A DNA stretch of 5,562 nt from an uncultured Collinsella sp. (GTDB lineage: Bacteria > Actinomycetota > Coriobacteriia > Coriobacteriales > Coriobacteriaceae): NCBI GenBank assembly GCA_902489225.1, contig CABTZA010000123.1, positions 1 through 5,562 on the forward strand, in the 5' to 3' direction. The translations under genes and the position numbers were made by a program. Of this stretch, positions 5,173-5,562 are shown one piece after another. Position 1 is the stretch's first letter. Every line of letters begins with the position of its first letter. Below the pieces are notes generated by a model that saw only the letters and a list, made by a program, of their open reading frames with translations, had not been told where the DNA came from and ran no database searches.

Positions 5173-5562
5173 ATGTCGGTCGATATAGCCACGTATGTCC
5201 ACGATCTTGCCGTTGCCGCCAAGGCAGCGTCGGCCTCGCTTGCCACGGCGAGCGATGAGCAGCGCCAGGAGGCCGTGCGCGCCATGGCCGCAGCACTGCG
5301 CAACGGTGTCGACTCCATCGTCGCCGCTAACGAGCTCGATATGTCCGCCGCGCGCGATGCGGGTACCTCGGCCGGACTGCTCGATCGCCTGCTGCTGACG
5401 CCCGAGCGTGTCGAGGGCATGGCCGCCGGCCTGGAAAAGCTCGCCGAGCTGCCCGATCCCGTGGGCCGCGTGCTCGACCACCGCGTGCTTGCAAGCGGCG
5501 TGGACCTGACCCGTGTGAGTGTGCCGCTGGGCCTGGTCGCTATGGTCTACGAGGCGCGCCCC
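5173..5562 (+). CDS. proA: Glutamate-5-semialdehyde dehydrogenase (gamma-glutamyl phosphate reductase), 3' end outside window
   Basis: ProA reduces L-glutamyl-5-phosphate with NADPH to glutamate-5-semialdehyde, which cyclises to pyrroline-5-carboxylate, the second step of proline synthesis. The 130 visible residues align along their whole length with the E. coli N-terminus. AAKAASASLATAS (15-27) matches the start of the first helix, and ANELDMSAARDAG and LLDRLLLTPERVEGMA match the helices that follow. DPVGRVLDHRVLASGVDLTRVSVPLGLVAMVYEARP (95-130) corresponds to the conserved DPVG...VPLGVI.VIYEARPN block. The catalytic cysteine and the rest of the dehydrogenase fold lie beyond the edge. The frame is open to the last base, so the gene is cut only by the window. 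It is divergent from the hydrolase, with 112 bp between their start codons, so it must have its own promoter there; I see no convincing -35/-10 pair for it. Confidence 0.95.
   Translation, partial: MSVDIATYVHDLAVAAKAASASLATASDEQRQEAVRAMAAALRNGVDSIVAANELDMSAARDAGTSAGLLDRLLLTPERVEGMAAGLEKLAELPDPVGRVLDHRVLASGVDLTRVSVPLGLVAMVYEARP

Noticed and set aside
4407..5258. 283-codon open frame on the plus strand opposite the hydrolase and running into proA
   Set aside because: It overlaps the well-supported hydrolase and the proA start in another frame, has no motif, and its composition is that of an antisense shadow.

Overview
The window is GC-rich, and its coding genes have strongly G/C-biased third positions. 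The proteins read most like those of a gut Coriobacteriia member, probably Collinsella or a close relative. That assignment rests on protein resemblance, base composition, a tRNA without an encoded CCA tail and the style of the intergenic repeats. No marker gene here settles it.

Layout from left to right: (1) the 3' part of a tRNA-Ala (anticodon CGC), cut by the window edge, followed by a strong intrinsic terminator; (2) a 146-aa protein of unknown function with a charged helical N-terminus, an Ala/Pro/Lys linker and one C-terminal membrane segment; (3) pncB, nicotinate phosphoribosyltransferase, for NAD salvage; (4) proB, glutamate 5-kinase, the first enzyme of proline synthesis; (5) a 278-bp intergenic block with a diverged tandem duplication of about 78 bp, bulged hairpins, a perfect 16-bp inverted repeat and a REP-like palindrome; (6) on the minus strand, a 472-aa alpha/beta hydrolase resembling proline iminopeptidases (peptidase family S33); (7) on the plus strand, the first 130 codons of proA, glutamate-5-semialdehyde dehydrogenase, running off the right edge.

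ProB and ProA catalyse consecutive steps (glutamate to glutamyl-5-phosphate to glutamate-5-semialdehyde) and often sit side by side. Here a gene on the opposite strand separates them, and its likely product releases N-terminal proline from peptides. The locus therefore seems to join proline synthesis with proline salvage, with proA needing its own promoter in the divergent gap near 5061-5172. pncB lies just upstream of proB on the same strand with no clear terminator between them, so the two may share a transcript.

I see no phage, CRISPR, defence or conjugation genes. The coding part is ordinary core metabolism. The least explained sequence is the structured repeat block at 3361-3641.
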